A stretch of DNA of 64,000 nucleotides from CAKSQL01 sp045649415. Its GTDB lineage: Bacteria; Bacillota; Clostridia; UBA1381. The notes under the pieces were generated by a model, which saw only the letters and a list, made by a program, of their open reading frames with translations, had not been told where the DNA came from and searched no databases. Where the stretch lies: positions 1 through 64,000 of the forward strand of contig JAZRPY010000006.1 in the NCBI GenBank assembly GCA_045649415.1, in the 5' to 3' direction. A program made the position numbers and the translations under genes. Below, in pieces: positions 8,646 through 17,674 of the stretch (the stretch's first letter is position 1; every line of letters starts with the position of its first letter).

Positions 8646-9635
8646 ATGGCAACAAGAGAGGAAAATGTTAAAAAAATACTATCTGAATATGAGCTTTTAA
8701 GAGCAGAAAAAGAGGTAGAAAGAGATAAAAGAGTAGAAAAAATATATAGTGAATATCCTCGATTGAAGGCTATTTTAGAGGAAATTAACACACTTGGCTT
8801 TGAAAATGCTAAAAAGATAATGGAAGAGCCTCAAAATGCAGAAAAATTCAATAATGAATTTAATAAAAAACTCTTGAAATTAAAAAAAGAGGAAGAGGAA
8901 ATAATTGAAAAAAATGGAATAGATAAAGACTTTAATTCTCCAAGATATGATTGCACCAAATGTGAGGACACAGGATATATTGGAAATGAAAGATGTGAAT
9001 GTTTTAAAAGAAAGCTTATCAAAAAGGCTTATTCACAATCAAATCTTTCTTCTATTTTAGATGAGCAAGGGTTTGAGGATTTTTCCCTGGAATATTATAG
9101 TGATAAGCTAAAGCAGGACGAAAAACTATCAGACAGAGAAAATATGAAGAATATTTTTGATGTATGTGTTAGCTTTTGTAAGAATTTTGATGAAACAAAG
9201 AAGAGTATTTTAATGATAGGAAAGCCGGGGCTTGGAAAAACATTTTTATCAAATTCCATTGCAAAAGAGTTATTGAACAGAGGAAAAAGTGTTGTTTATA
9301 TAAGAGCTACCTCTCTTTTTTCAGCATACGAGGATTACAGGTTTGGAAGGGACGAGAAGTTCGATCAGGAAAGATTATATGATTGCGATTTACTGATAAT
9401 TGATGATTTAGGAACAGAGAATATCACAAAGTCAGGAGTTTCGTTCTTTTTTGACCTATTGAATGAAAGAATTGACAGAGGAAGGAAGATAATCATTAAC
9501 TCTAATTTCACAATGTCGGAAATCAGCAAAACCTACTCTGCAAGAATAACCTCAAGAATATATGAATTTTTCAAGGTGTTGGAATTCAAGGGTGAGGATA
9601 TAAGAATAAAAAAATTAAAGAGAAATAAAAAATAA
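8646..9635 (+). CDS. DnaI/DnaC-like primosomal ATPase (helicase loader)
   Basis: The 329-aa protein has an acidic, coiled-coil-rich N-terminal third, a cysteine cluster at about residues 101-120 (CTKC, then CEC) that may bind zinc as in B. subtilis DnaI, then an AAA+ core with Walker A GKPGLGKT and Walker B CDLLIIDDLG. This is the IstB/DnaC/DnaI family that loads replicative helicase. The nearby origin and dnaA/dnaN support a replication role over IstB: there is no transposase next to it. It begins 8 bases after hemZ ends and is closed by a terminator. Confidence 0.85.
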   Translation: MATREENVKKILSEYELLRAEKEVERDKRVEKIYSEYPRLKAILEEINTLGFENAKKIMEEPQNAEKFNNEFNKKLLKLKKEEEEIIEKNGIDKDFNSPRYDCTKCEDTGYIGNERCECFKRKLIKKAYSQSNLSSILDEQGFEDFSLEYYSDKLKQDEKLSDRENMKNIFDVCVSFCKNFDETKKSILMIGKPGLGKTFLSNSIAKELLNRGKSVVYIRATSLFSAYEDYRFGRDEKFDQERLYDCDLLIIDDLGTENITKSGVSFFFDLLNERIDRGRKIIINSNFTMSEISKTYSARITSRIYEFFKVLEFKGEDIRIKKLKRNKK

Positions 9636-9660
9636 CTCCGAATTTTCGGAGTTATTTTTT
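9631..9660 (+). terminator. Intrinsic terminator after the DnaI-like gene
   Basis: AATAACTCCGA and TCGGAGTTATT pair around a short loop, followed by T6. It ends the dnaN-to-ATPase run and touches the stop of the convergent lipoprotein gene. Confidence 0.85.
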
Positions 9661-9914
9661 TAGTTGGTCATATTATTTATTCCATTACCTACTGCATTTC
9701 CCATATCCTGCATAGCTTTTCCTGTGCCATCAGACAAATCCTTCACTGCATTTCCCATTTTATCTCCAACATTTTCACTCACATTCTGAGTTGTGTCAGA
9801 AGGGTATGGGGAAGAGGAAACATCACCCGGAGGGGTTTGGTTATTGTTGCCACCACATGCTGCCAACAATAGAGAAATAACTGAAATTACACCAATAAAT
9901 TTTAATACTTTCAT
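9660..9914 (-). CDS. Small lipoprotein (84 aa), unknown function
   Basis: The signal sequence MKVLKFIGVISVISLLLAAC ends in a lipobox (LLAAC), so the mature protein should be lipidated on Cys20 and held on the outer face of the membrane. The mature part is short, Asn/Gly/Asp-rich and low complexity, with a repeated DKMGNAVKDL / KAMQDMGNAV pattern that may form an amphipathic helix. RBS AAAGAAAGG precedes the ATG. No family recognised. It may be expressed alone: hairpins flank it on both sides. Confidence 0.7.
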   Translation of the reverse strand: MKVLKFIGVISVISLLLAACGGNNNQTPPGDVSSSPYPSDTTQNVSENVGDKMGNAVKDLSDGTGKAMQDMGNAVGNGINNMTN

Positions 9915-10007
9915 AGCTAATACCTTTCTTTAAAGAATAATATTTCGTGGCAATAAAAATAAAATTTTATATCGTCAAATATAAGTATAACCAAAAACAC
10001 ACTCAAT

Positions 10008-10054
10008 AATTCAAAAAAAATAAAGGAATGATTTTTTAAAAAATCATTCCTTTT
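10008..10054 (-). terminator. Terminator for the prmA-rsmE-membrane protein run
   Basis: AAAGGAATGATTTTTT and AAAAAATCATTCCTTT form a perfect 16-bp inverted repeat. Read on the minus strand it is followed by a T-rich run (TTTATTTTTTTG). Confidence 0.75.
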
Positions 10055-10071
10055 AAGATTTTATTTTTAAA

Positions 10072-10509
10072 TTATTTTTTCTTTGATACCTTTCCAATAA
10101 GGATAAAGTTATAAACGACCATTCCTATAAGATATATAGCACCTGCCCAGGAAATGATTATAACATCTATTCTTGATTGGAGAAGCTTTTTTAAAAGATA
10201 GGTTTCCTGAAGCTTTGCAAAGGTGTCCATTCCCAGAATTGTAACTGTTAGAACTGAAAGCTTAGTAAACAACAATGCCAATGCAAAGAAAAGAAACATA
10301 TGTGCATAATTTTTTACAGGTTTTTTTCTTGATAAAATGTATAATACAATTGCACAAACCAAGAATATTCCAATTAAAGAAAATATCACACTATTTTGAA
10401 GATATAGGAAATTATATAGATAATATAGGAATCCATATGCCAATACTCCTATTCCGAAATTGATTAAAATTCTGTTATACAATTGTTCCTCTGTTTTATT
10501 TGTTTTCAC
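10072..10509 (-). CDS. Hypothetical membrane protein (145 aa)
   Basis: Four hydrophobic segments are visible at about residues 15-35, 40-58, 68-92 and 112-136, with basic ends (KTNK at the start, KVSKKK at the end). No conserved motif is recognised. It starts 22 bases after rsmE stops on the same strand, so it is probably the last gene of the prmA-rsmE operon, although the methyltransferases give no clue to its role. RBS GGAGG lies about 8 bases before the ATG. Confidence 0.65.
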   Translation of the reverse strand: MKTNKTEEQLYNRILINFGIGVLAYGFLYYLYNFLYLQNSVIFSLIGIFLVCAIVLYILSRKKPVKNYAHMFLFFALALLFTKLSVLTVTILGMDTFAKLQETYLLKKLLQSRIDVIIISWAGAIYLIGMVVYNFILIGKVSKKK

Positions 10510-10531
10510 TTTTGTTTCCTCCCATAAAAAA

Positions 10532-11272
10532 TTATTTATTGATATCTCCGATTTCGTACATAATCATAGAAAGTGCAGCTTCACCTGCAGTTTCAGTTCT
10601 TAAAATTCTCTTTCCCAGTCCCACAGAATGAATTCCTGAAGCTTGTAGCTTTTCGATTTCCCATTCCTCAAAGCCACCCTCAGGTCCAACTATAAAACCA
10701 AGAGTTTTTATATTATCCTTTTCGTTTAAAATCCTTTTAAAATTTTTGTTTTCTTCATTTTCATATAGTACAAAGGATAGGTCATAACCTTTTAGTTTTT
10801 CAATAGCCTCGTCCAAGGAAAGAGGAAATGATACTTCGGGAATAATACCCCGTCCCGATTGCTTTGCAGCCTCAAGAGATATTTTTTCCCATCTCTCCAC
10901 CTTTTTTTCTTCTTGTTTTCTACCCTCTAATTTAACAACACAACGATTTAAATAACAGGGAACAATTCCCGATATTCCAAGCTCGGTGGTTTTCTGGATT
11001 ATATAATCCATTTTGGTTGCCTTGGGTAAACCCTGATATAGAAAAACCTTTAATTCAGGCTCGGTCTGGCAAAAGAATTTTTCTAATATTTCGCATTCTG
11101 CCAAATCCTTTGATATTGATACTATTTTTGCACGATAGTCATATCCATTTTTGTCACATACTAAAATTTCATCATTTTCCTTCAATCTGAGGACCTTGGA
11201 AATATGGACTACATCTTCGCCTGAGATAAAAATTTTATCATCCTTTATATCATCGCTAAAAAATTTAGGCAT
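10532..11272 (-). CDS. rsmE: 16S rRNA m3U1498 methyltransferase RsmE
   Basis: RsmE methylates N3 of U1498 in the decoding centre of 16S rRNA using S-adenosylmethionine. The 246-aa protein has the usual N-terminal PUA-like region (MPKFF, VLRLKENDEI) and a SPOUT fold with the knot motifs VGPEGGF and LGKRILRTETA, which form the AdoMet site. It lies 10 bases after prmA; the prmA-rsmE pair is conserved in Firmicutes. Confidence 0.95.
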   Translation of the reverse strand: MPKFFSDDIKDDKIFISGEDVVHISKVLRLKENDEILVCDKNGYDYRAKIVSISKDLAECEILEKFFCQTEPELKVFLYQGLPKATKMDYIIQKTTELGISGIVPCYLNRCVVKLEGRKQEEKKVERWEKISLEAAKQSGRGIIPEVSFPLSLDEAIEKLKGYDLSFVLYENEENKNFKRILNEKDNIKTLGFIVGPEGGFEEWEIEKLQASGIHSVGLGKRILRTETAGEAALSMIMYEIGDINK

Positions 11273-11282
11273 AGCTTATTCC

Positions 11283-12254
11283 TCACACATTTTCACAAAT
11301 AATGGACACCCAATCTCCGTCCTGATAAATTTCATACTTTGAGAAGCCTTCCTTTTTAACAGCCTCTAAAACATCCTTCATCCTGTCCGAAATAATTCCT
11401 GAGGTAATCAAAACCCCACCCTTTTCTAAAACTGAGGTTGCAAACGGAAGAAGTGCAATAATAACATCTGCCACAATATTTGCAACCACCACAGGATACT
11501 TTTCCTTTCTTATATCCTGCATCAAAGCCTCATCCTCCAGGATATTTCCTGCCTTTGCAGTGTAGGAGGAAAGGTCGATATTATTCATTTTTGCATTGTT
11601 AATTGCAATATCCACAGCATTTGGGTCAATATCAACAGCGTATGCCTTTTTTGCGCCCAGCATCATACTGATAATTGATAATATTCCACTGCCACAACCC
11701 AAATCAAGAACAGAGTCACCCTCTTTAATAATCTTTTCCAAAGCCTCAATACAAAGCTTTGTGGTTTCGTGAGAGCCTGTTCCGAAGCTCATACCCGGGT
11801 TAACATTAAAAACAATCCTGTCTGTTTCATAGGACAATTCCTCCCATTCAGGCTTTATGAGAATTTTCTCTCCTATTTTGAGGGGATGAAAATACTTTTT
11901 CCAGTTATTTTCCCAATCCTCCTCCGAAACATTGTCAAGAGAAAATTCAAGTCTGCCGAATTTGTTGTCCTTATCACGCGCCTTCAGGTCAAGCACTGCC
12001 TGCTTTGCAAGCTTCAACTGTTCGTGACCTGCTATATTGTCCGACACATAAATTTTAACACAGGTTTCCTTTTTTTTCTCCATTAAAAGCTCGTCATCCA
12101 CATAGTCCCAGCTTTTTTTGTTGTTCTCTAAAAAATCAAGAAAATCCTGTTCGTCCTCTATTTCAATACCGGTTATTCCAGATTGATATAAAACTCCACT
12201 TAAAGGCTCAATGCCCTCCGAACTTGTGTAAATTGTAGCCTGAATCCAATCCAT
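11283..12254 (-). CDS. prmA: Ribosomal protein L11 methyltransferase PrmA
   Basis: PrmA trimethylates lysines and the N terminus of ribosomal protein L11. The 323-aa product has an N-terminal substrate-recognition domain, then a class I methyltransferase with FGTGSHETT, the AdoMet loop LDLGCGSG at about residues 181-188, and the motif VVANIVADVI in place of NPPY. RBS GGAGAATT precedes the ATG. It heads the minus-strand operon with rsmE. Confidence 0.95.
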   Translation of the reverse strand: MDWIQATIYTSSEGIEPLSGVLYQSGITGIEIEDEQDFLDFLENNKKSWDYVDDELLMEKKKETCVKIYVSDNIAGHEQLKLAKQAVLDLKARDKDNKFGRLEFSLDNVSEEDWENNWKKYFHPLKIGEKILIKPEWEELSYETDRIVFNVNPGMSFGTGSHETTKLCIEALEKIIKEGDSVLDLGCGSGILSIISMMLGAKKAYAVDIDPNAVDIAINNAKMNNIDLSSYTAKAGNILEDEALMQDIRKEKYPVVVANIVADVIIALLPFATSVLEKGGVLITSGIISDRMKDVLEAVKKEGFSKYEIYQDGDWVSIICENV

Positions 12255-12592
12255 AATAATTCTCCAATTAAAATTGATTTATTACTCTCAACATTTTATC
12301 ACAAAAAATAAGAAAAAGCAAGAAAAACTCAATATTTTGTGGATTAGTGACAGGACAACCACAATCTTTATCAAAAAAGAGGGGTAAAAATTGCACTTTT
12401 TGCCTTACAGGAGGTATTTTGCCACTATAATGGCATCTTTTAGTTTTGTAACACAAATTTAAAAATATAATATCGGGCTTAAAACCTTGATTTTTCCCCA
12501 AATTTGTAGTATAATAAAACTTGGGTAAGAATTACTCACCACAAAAGGACTAAAGTTTTTAGAATAAATTATGAGAGAGGGGAATCTTTCTT
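12255..12592. other. Intergenic region between prmA and gyrA
   Basis: A 338-base gap between divergent genes. The only clear element is the gyrA promoter at 12487-12515. A TTG-started 77-codon frame on the minus strand has no ribosome site or recognisable product and is not accepted. The gyrA leader is about 70 bases long. Confidence 0.6.
12487..12515 (+). promoter_or_regulatory. Sigma-A promoter for gyrA
   Basis: TTGATT, exactly 17 bases, then TATAAT. It is a near-consensus vegetative promoter 78 bases before the gyrA start. Confidence 0.75.
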
Positions 12593-15124
12593 ATGGCAAA
12601 AAAGACAAAAGAAAAGGAATTTGATATGTCGATCATCGAAAATCAAAAGATTGTTGATGTTGAGTTAAATTCCGAAATGAAAAAATCCTACATTGACTAT
12701 GCAATGAGCGTTATTGTGAGTCGTGCATTGCCTGATGTCCGTGACGGATTAAAGCCTGTTCACAGAAGAATTTTGTATGATATGTTTGAATCAAATCTCT
12801 TTTATGAGAATGACTTTCGAAAATCTGCAACCACAGTCGGCTCTGTGCTTGGTCACTATCATCCACATGGAGATAGCTCTGTTTATGATGCAATGGTGCG
12901 TCTTGCTCAGGACTTTTCATTGAGATATCCATTGGTTTTGGGTAAGGGTAACTTTGGTTCAGTTGACGGTGACCCTGCAGCTGCATACAGATACACAGAG
13001 GCAAAGATGTCGAAAATTTCGGCAGAGATGCTTTCAGATATCAAAAAGGACACTGTTGATTTTGTTCCTAACTACGACGATAAAAGAACTGAGCCTGATG
13101 TGTTACCTTCAAGATTTCCAAATCTGTTGGTGAATGGTTCATCAGGAATTGCTGTTGGTATGGCAACCAACATTCCACCCCACAACCTCACCGAAACGAT
13201 AGATGGTATTATTGCAACAATTGATGATCCTGATATCACCATTGAGGAATTGATGGAATATATAAAAGGTCCAGATTTCCCAACAGGCGGAGTTATAATG
13301 GGAAAAAGTGGTATAAGAAATGCATATACCACAGGTCGTGGCAGAATTGTTGTTCGTGCCAAGGCAGAGATAGAGGACGAGGGTGGCAAAAACAGAATAA
13401 TTGTTACCGAGCTTCCATATCAGGTTAATAAATCAAAGCTAAACAAGTACATTAACGAAATGGTCCGTGACGGAAAAATTGAGGGTGTTGTGTCCTCAAG
13501 GGACGAGTCGGACGAGAATATGCGTCTTATTATCGACTTGAAGCGTGACGCAAACGCCTATGTTGTTTTAAATAATCTGTATAAATATACTCAAATGCAG
13601 GAAACCTTTGGCGTTATTATGCTTGCTCTTGTTGATAAGGAGCCAAAAATTCTTAACCTAAGAGAAGTAATTGACAGATATATTGCTCATCAGGAGGATG
13701 TTATTGTAAGAAGAACCAGGCATGATATGAAGGAGTGCGAGGAGCACCTGCATCTGCTTGAGGGTTACAGAATTGCAATAGACAATATTGATGAGGTTAT
13801 AAAGATCATAAGAGCATCGGCATCTGTTGCAGATGCAAAGACTGCCTTGTCGGAACGCTTCCTGCTTGATGATGTACAGGCTACTGCCATTGTGCAGATG
13901 CCTTTGGGACGCTTATCCGGAATGGAAAGAAGCAAGATTGAGGAGGACTACAAGGAAACCGCAGAAAAGATAGATGGCTTCAGAAAGATTTTGGCAGACA
14001 GAAATCTTGTTATGAATATTGTCAAGGAGGACCTTGAAAAAATCCGTGATAAGTACGGCGATGAGAGAAGAACTGAAATCAGTATGATGGGCACAGATAT
14101 CGATATGGAGGACTTAATCGATCAGGAGGATGTTGTAATCACTGTCACTCATAATGGATACACAAAGAGAGTGCCTGTTGACACATATAAATCCCAACAC
14201 CGTGGTGGACGAGGAATTTCGGGAATGTCTATGCGTGAGGAGGATTATGTTGAGCATATTTACACCACCTCTACTCATGACACACTTATTTTCTTCAGTA
14301 CCCGTGGTATTGCCTACAGACTAAAGGGCTATCAAATTCCTGAAGCGGGCAGACAGGCAAAGGGAACAGCTATCGTTAACCTGTTGCCTTTAGAGTCAGG
14401 GGAAAAGATTTCTGCTATGATACCTATTTCCGAGTTTGAGGAAGGCAACTACCTGACCTTCATAACAAGGAATGGTACTATTAAAAAGACCAACCTGATG
14501 GATTATGCTAAGATAAGACAGGGTGGACTTCGTGCTATTGAGCTTGTTGAGAACGATGTTCTGATTGATGTTAAGCTCACAAATGGTGAGGAAACAATTC
14601 TGATAGGAACTCATGACGGTTCAGCCATAAGATTCTCCGAAAAGGATGTAAGACCTATGGGCAGAACAACAAGAGGTGTGAGAGGTATCAGGCTCAAGAA
14701 GGATGACTATGTTGTGGGTGCTTGCGTATGTAAGGATACCGACGATTTATTGGCAGTTACAGAGAATGGCTTTGGTAAGAGAACATCCTTAGAGGAATAC
14801 AAGGTACAAACAAGAGGTGGTAAGGGAATATTCACCTACAGGATTACCGAGAAAACAGGTAAGCTTGCAGGTATCGAGGTAGTAACCGACGAGGATGATA
14901 TTATGATGATCACCTCCGACGGAATACTCATAAGAACTCATGTAAGAGAAATAAGCAACTTCGGACGCCAGACTCAAGGTGTTAAGATTATGCGACTTGC
15001 AGAGGGCGTAAGTCTTGTTGGAATGACCAAGACTGAGTATATGGAGGAAGAGGATGCAGATGAAGCAGAGGCTATAGAGCTAATCGACAATAATGAGATG
15101 GAAGAGCCTGTATCTGAGGAATGA
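12593..15124 (+). CDS. gyrA: DNA gyrase subunit A
   Basis: GyrA is the DNA-cleaving subunit of gyrase, which adds negative supercoils. The 843-aa protein has the catalytic tyrosine in AYRYTEAK (about Tyr134), the quinolone region HPHGDSSVYDA with Ser95 and Asp99 (equivalent to E. coli Ser83 and Asp87, the sensitive state), and C-terminal beta-pinwheel repeats. QHRGGRG at about residue 540 matches the GyrA box that marks gyrase rather than ParC; a second copy reads QTRGGKG. gyrB is not adjacent, as it often is near dnaA. The two cyclophilin genes follow closely. Confidence 0.93.
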   Translation: MAKKTKEKEFDMSIIENQKIVDVELNSEMKKSYIDYAMSVIVSRALPDVRDGLKPVHRRILYDMFESNLFYENDFRKSATTVGSVLGHYHPHGDSSVYDAMVRLAQDFSLRYPLVLGKGNFGSVDGDPAAAYRYTEAKMSKISAEMLSDIKKDTVDFVPNYDDKRTEPDVLPSRFPNLLVNGSSGIAVGMATNIPPHNLTETIDGIIATIDDPDITIEELMEYIKGPDFPTGGVIMGKSGIRNAYTTGRGRIVVRAKAEIEDEGGKNRIIVTELPYQVNKSKLNKYINEMVRDGKIEGVVSSRDESDENMRLIIDLKRDANAYVVLNNLYKYTQMQETFGVIMLALVDKEPKILNLREVIDRYIAHQEDVIVRRTRHDMKECEEHLHLLEGYRIAIDNIDEVIKIIRASASVADAKTALSERFLLDDVQATAIVQMPLGRLSGMERSKIEEDYKETAEKIDGFRKILADRNLVMNIVKEDLEKIRDKYGDERRTEISMMGTDIDMEDLIDQEDVVITVTHNGYTKRVPVDTYKSQHRGGRGISGMSMREEDYVEHIYTTSTHDTLIFFSTRGIAYRLKGYQIPEAGRQAKGTAIVNLLPLESGEKISAMIPISEFEEGNYLTFITRNGTIKKTNLMDYAKIRQGGLRAIELVENDVLIDVKLTNGEETILIGTHDGSAIRFSEKDVRPMGRTTRGVRGIRLKKDDYVVGACVCKDTDDLLAVTENGFGKRTSLEEYKVQTRGGKGIFTYRITEKTGKLAGIEVVTDEDDIMMITSDGILIRTHVREISNFGRQTQGVKIMRLAEGVSLVGMTKTEYMEEEDADEAEAIELIDNNEMEEPVSEE

Positions 15125-15140
15125 TAAAGGAGAAACAAGA

Positions 15141-15830
15141 ATGAAGAAAATTGCAATATTTATGGCAGCTGCAATGCTTTTATTAAGCATTGCAGGCTGT
15201 GGTAGTAAAAAGGATGAGGTTGACCTAACAAGTAAGGATGTAGAAAACGAGGTAATAACCGAAACTCAAGAGCCTGAAAAGGATGAAGAGCTAAAAAATG
15301 AGGAAGCTACTGTTCAGGATAAGTATGCAAGAAAGATTTATTTCACCATTTATATGGATGATGGTGGCGAAATGAAGGGTGAGCTATACCCTGATTTAGC
15401 ACCTGTCACAGTTGATAACTTTGTTAAGCTATGTAACAACAAGTTCTATGATGGACTTATATTCCACAGAGTAATAGAGGGCTTTATGATTCAGGGTGGA
15501 GGCTTTAATGACGAATATGAGCATAAAAAAGCAAATACCATTAAGGGAGAGTTCCAATCAAATGGAATTGAAAACGACTTAAAGCACACAAGAGGTGTAA
15601 TTTCAATGGCAAGAGCAACGATGCCTGATTCTGCATCAAGCCAGTTCTTTATTATGCACGCAGACTATCCGTCACTTGATGGACAATATGCAGCCTTTGG
15701 AAAAATTACCGAGGGACTTGACATTGTTGACGAGATAGCAACCTGTCAGACTGCAGTATTTGAAGAAATGGGAATGGAGGATGTACCTGTTATTCCATGC
15801 GTTATCAAAACAATCACAATAGACAAATAA
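15141..15830 (+). CDS. Lipoprotein peptidyl-prolyl cis-trans isomerase (cyclophilin)
   Basis: The ATG at 15141 with AAAGGAG upstream is preferred to an in-frame upstream start inside gyrA. The protein has a lipoprotein signal ending in LLSIAGC and an acidic linker to about residue 60, then a cyclophilin domain with GLIFHRVIEGFMIQGG, RGVISMAR and SSQFFIMH. Cyclophilins catalyse proline isomerisation; this one should work outside the membrane, possibly on exported or surface proteins. It is the first of two tandem cyclophilin genes, the second lacking a signal. Confidence 0.9.
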   Translation: MKKIAIFMAAAMLLLSIAGCGSKKDEVDLTSKDVENEVITETQEPEKDEELKNEEATVQDKYARKIYFTIYMDDGGEMKGELYPDLAPVTVDNFVKLCNNKFYDGLIFHRVIEGFMIQGGGFNDEYEHKKANTIKGEFQSNGIENDLKHTRGVISMARATMPDSASSQFFIMHADYPSLDGQYAAFGKITEGLDIVDEIATCQTAVFEEMGMEDVPVIPCVIKTITIDK

Positions 15831-15841
15831 AGGAGAATAAT

Positions 15842-16315
15842 ATGAAAATAGAAATCAAAATGCAATCAGGTGGCATAATGAGAGGGGAGCTATACCCCGA
15901 TGTTGCACCTATAACTGTAGAAAATTTCAAAAAGCTTATTGAGGAAAATTTCTTTGAGGGCTTGATTTTCCACAGAGTAATAGAAGGCTTTATGATTCAG
16001 GGTGGAGGCTTTAGTGCCGACGGAATGCATAAGGAAGCAAAGTCAATCAAGGGTGAATTTGATGCAAACGGAGTAAAGAATCCATTAAAGCATACAAGAG
16101 GAGTATTGTCAATGGCAAGAACAATGGTGCCTGATTCTGCATCAAGTCAGTTCTTTATTATGCACAAGGATGCTCCACATCTTGACGGACAATATGCAGC
16201 CTTTGGAAAAATCACCGAAGGACTTGATGTAGTGGATGAAATCGCAACTACACCAACTACATTCTCAGACGAGCCTGTTGTTCCTCAGGTGATTGAATAT
16301 ATAAAACTTATATAA
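15842..16315 (+). CDS. Cytosolic peptidyl-prolyl cis-trans isomerase (cyclophilin)
   Basis: The ATG at 15842 follows AAAGGAG by 7 bases; an upstream frame extension overlaps the previous gene and is not needed. The 157-aa product is nearly all cyclophilin domain (GLIFHRVIEGFMIQGG, RGVLSMAR, SSQFFIMH) with no signal peptide, so it should be cytosolic. It is very similar to the lipoprotein cyclophilin just upstream (11-base gap), which suggests tandem duplication and relocation of one copy. Confidence 0.92.
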   Translation: MKIEIKMQSGGIMRGELYPDVAPITVENFKKLIEENFFEGLIFHRVIEGFMIQGGGFSADGMHKEAKSIKGEFDANGVKNPLKHTRGVLSMARTMVPDSASSQFFIMHKDAPHLDGQYAAFGKITEGLDVVDEIATTPTTFSDEPVVPQVIEYIKLI

Positions 16316-16341
16316 TTAGTAAGTATAACCAAATAAATAAA

Positions 16342-16386
16342 AGAAACACTCCATAAAGTTGTGCAACTTTATGGAGTTTCTTTATA
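16342..16386 (+). terminator. Terminator after the cyclophilin pair
   Basis: Long stem: CTCCATAAAGTTG pairs with CAACTTTATGGAG around a two-base loop, followed by TTTCTTTAT. Confidence 0.8.
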
Positions 16387-16455
16387 TTTAACAGATTTGT
16401 AATATATTTATTGTATAATTTTTAAGTACTCCAATTAAAAGGAGGAGGAATTATT

Positions 16456-17388
16456 ATGAAAAAGGGAATAATTATATCGGTACTTATTTTGCTTCTGGTG
16501 TTGGCTTTGGCATTCTTTTTAAAGGAAGAGCCTGTAACACAAACAGACTCGGAAGCAGTTTTAGTGGATGTGGATATCTACCTTTTAAATGACACCGAGT
16601 CCTCACTTGTGACAGAAAAAAAGAGCGTTAAAACCTATGATGGCAAGGACTTGTTGGAAAATGTGGTAAAAGGCCTTATTGAAGGTCCTGCAAATACAAA
16701 GAATGTAGCAATTGCAGAAAAGGAAACAAAAGTCAACTCCATCACAAAGCTAAACGGAGATGTGACGGTGGATTTTTCAAGAGAGTTTCTGTCGGGGGAC
16801 AAAAACAAGGAAACCCTTGCAGTATATGCTGTGGTTAAAACACTTAGTCAATTGTCGGGAGTCAGCAGAGTAAAGGTGACAGTTGATGGTGAAGCACTCG
16901 TGGGTGCAGATTCAAAGGTGCTTGATTTTCTCTCGGGAGAGGACATCAATATGGAAAAGGACGAGAGCGTGGAATCAAAATATGTAACCTTGTATTTCCC
17001 TCAGGAAGACGAAACAACGATTGATAAGGAAATAAGAACCCTGAAGATAACCGATAATCAACCGTTGGAATATCATATTGTGTCCGAGCTTATAAAAGGA
17101 CCTCAACAGGCAAGGAACAAGCCTGTTTTGTCGGCAGACACATCTGTTATATCGGCAGAAACCACCGATGGAATTTGTTTTGTGAACTTCAATCAGAACT
17201 TTATGGCGAAAAACCCAAAGAATGATAAAAGAGACAGGGCAATTATATATTCAATTGTGAATTCACTCACCGAGTCTGAGTCGGTAACAGGCGTTCAGCT
17301 ATTGGTTGAAGGAAAGAAGGTCACCGAATTCGGCACTATGGACATAAGTGGAGTTTTCCAGAAAGACGAACAAATAACAAACAAATAA
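16456..17388 (+). CDS. GerMN-domain protein (two domains), membrane anchored
   Basis: The protein begins with MKKG and a single hydrophobic segment (about residues 4-21) that has no lipobox cysteine, so it is probably a membrane anchor. Two GerMN domains follow, at about residues 40-165 and 175-295; each has the ExLIxGP and VDFS/VNFN-type strands. GerMN domains occur in the germination/sporulation lipoprotein GerM and in other envelope proteins; they are thought to bind cell-wall or protein partners. Here the role may be in sporulation or germination. RBS AGGAGGAGG is strong. It has its own terminator on both sides. Confidence 0.85.
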   Translation: MKKGIIISVLILLLVLALAFFLKEEPVTQTDSEAVLVDVDIYLLNDTESSLVTEKKSVKTYDGKDLLENVVKGLIEGPANTKNVAIAEKETKVNSITKLNGDVTVDFSREFLSGDKNKETLAVYAVVKTLSQLSGVSRVKVTVDGEALVGADSKVLDFLSGEDINMEKDESVESKYVTLYFPQEDETTIDKEIRTLKITDNQPLEYHIVSELIKGPQQARNKPVLSADTSVISAETTDGICFVNFNQNFMAKNPKNDKRDRAIIYSIVNSLTESESVTGVQLLVEGKKVTEFGTMDISGVFQKDEQITNK

Positions 17389-17393
17389 AAACC

Positions 17394-17433
17394 AAAAATT
17401 ACGCAGAAGAGAAATCTTTGCGTAATTTTTTTT
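17394..17433 (+). terminator. Terminator after the GerMN gene
   Basis: AAAAATTACGCAGAAGA and TCTTTGCGTAATTTTT pair around a GAAA tetraloop, followed by T8. It insulates the BMC operon from upstream transcription. Confidence 0.85.
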
Positions 17434-17580
17434 AATCAGGAGATAATATAATAGGAAGAGATTGAAAATTATCAAAAATTAACAACCTGTTGAAAGTGGC
17501 TTAAGACCTGTAATTTCAAGGAAACTTATAAAAATTTTAAAGAATTTTAAATAAATTTAAATTATTTTTCAAAAAAACTC

Positions 17581-17609
17581 TTTACAACAGCAGATTTTTG
17601 AGTTATAAT
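17581..17609 (+). promoter_or_regulatory. Sigma-A promoter of the microcompartment operon
   Basis: TTTACA, 17-base spacer, TATAAT. It is 66 bases before the aldolase start and is the only strong promoter seen between here and the DeoR gene. I see no clear catabolite-response site or DeoR operator, though short imperfect repeats in 17460-17540 could serve. Confidence 0.75.
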
Positions 17610-17674
17610 CAAATAAGAAACCAAAAAAAACAAAATAAAACAAATTTTTATAAAAACATAGGAGGGGCTTTGAT

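Noticed and set aside
12268..12501. Minus-strand frame of 77 codons upstream of gyrA
   Set aside because: TTG start with no ribosome site, no recognisable product, and it spans the gyrA promoter.
12711..13389. Two long minus-strand frames opposite gyrA
   Set aside because: Shadow frames of the conserved gyrA sequence with no ribosome sites.
17434..17580. DeoR operator or catabolite-response site upstream of the BMC operon
   Set aside because: Only short imperfect repeats are visible; nothing matches a known consensus well enough.
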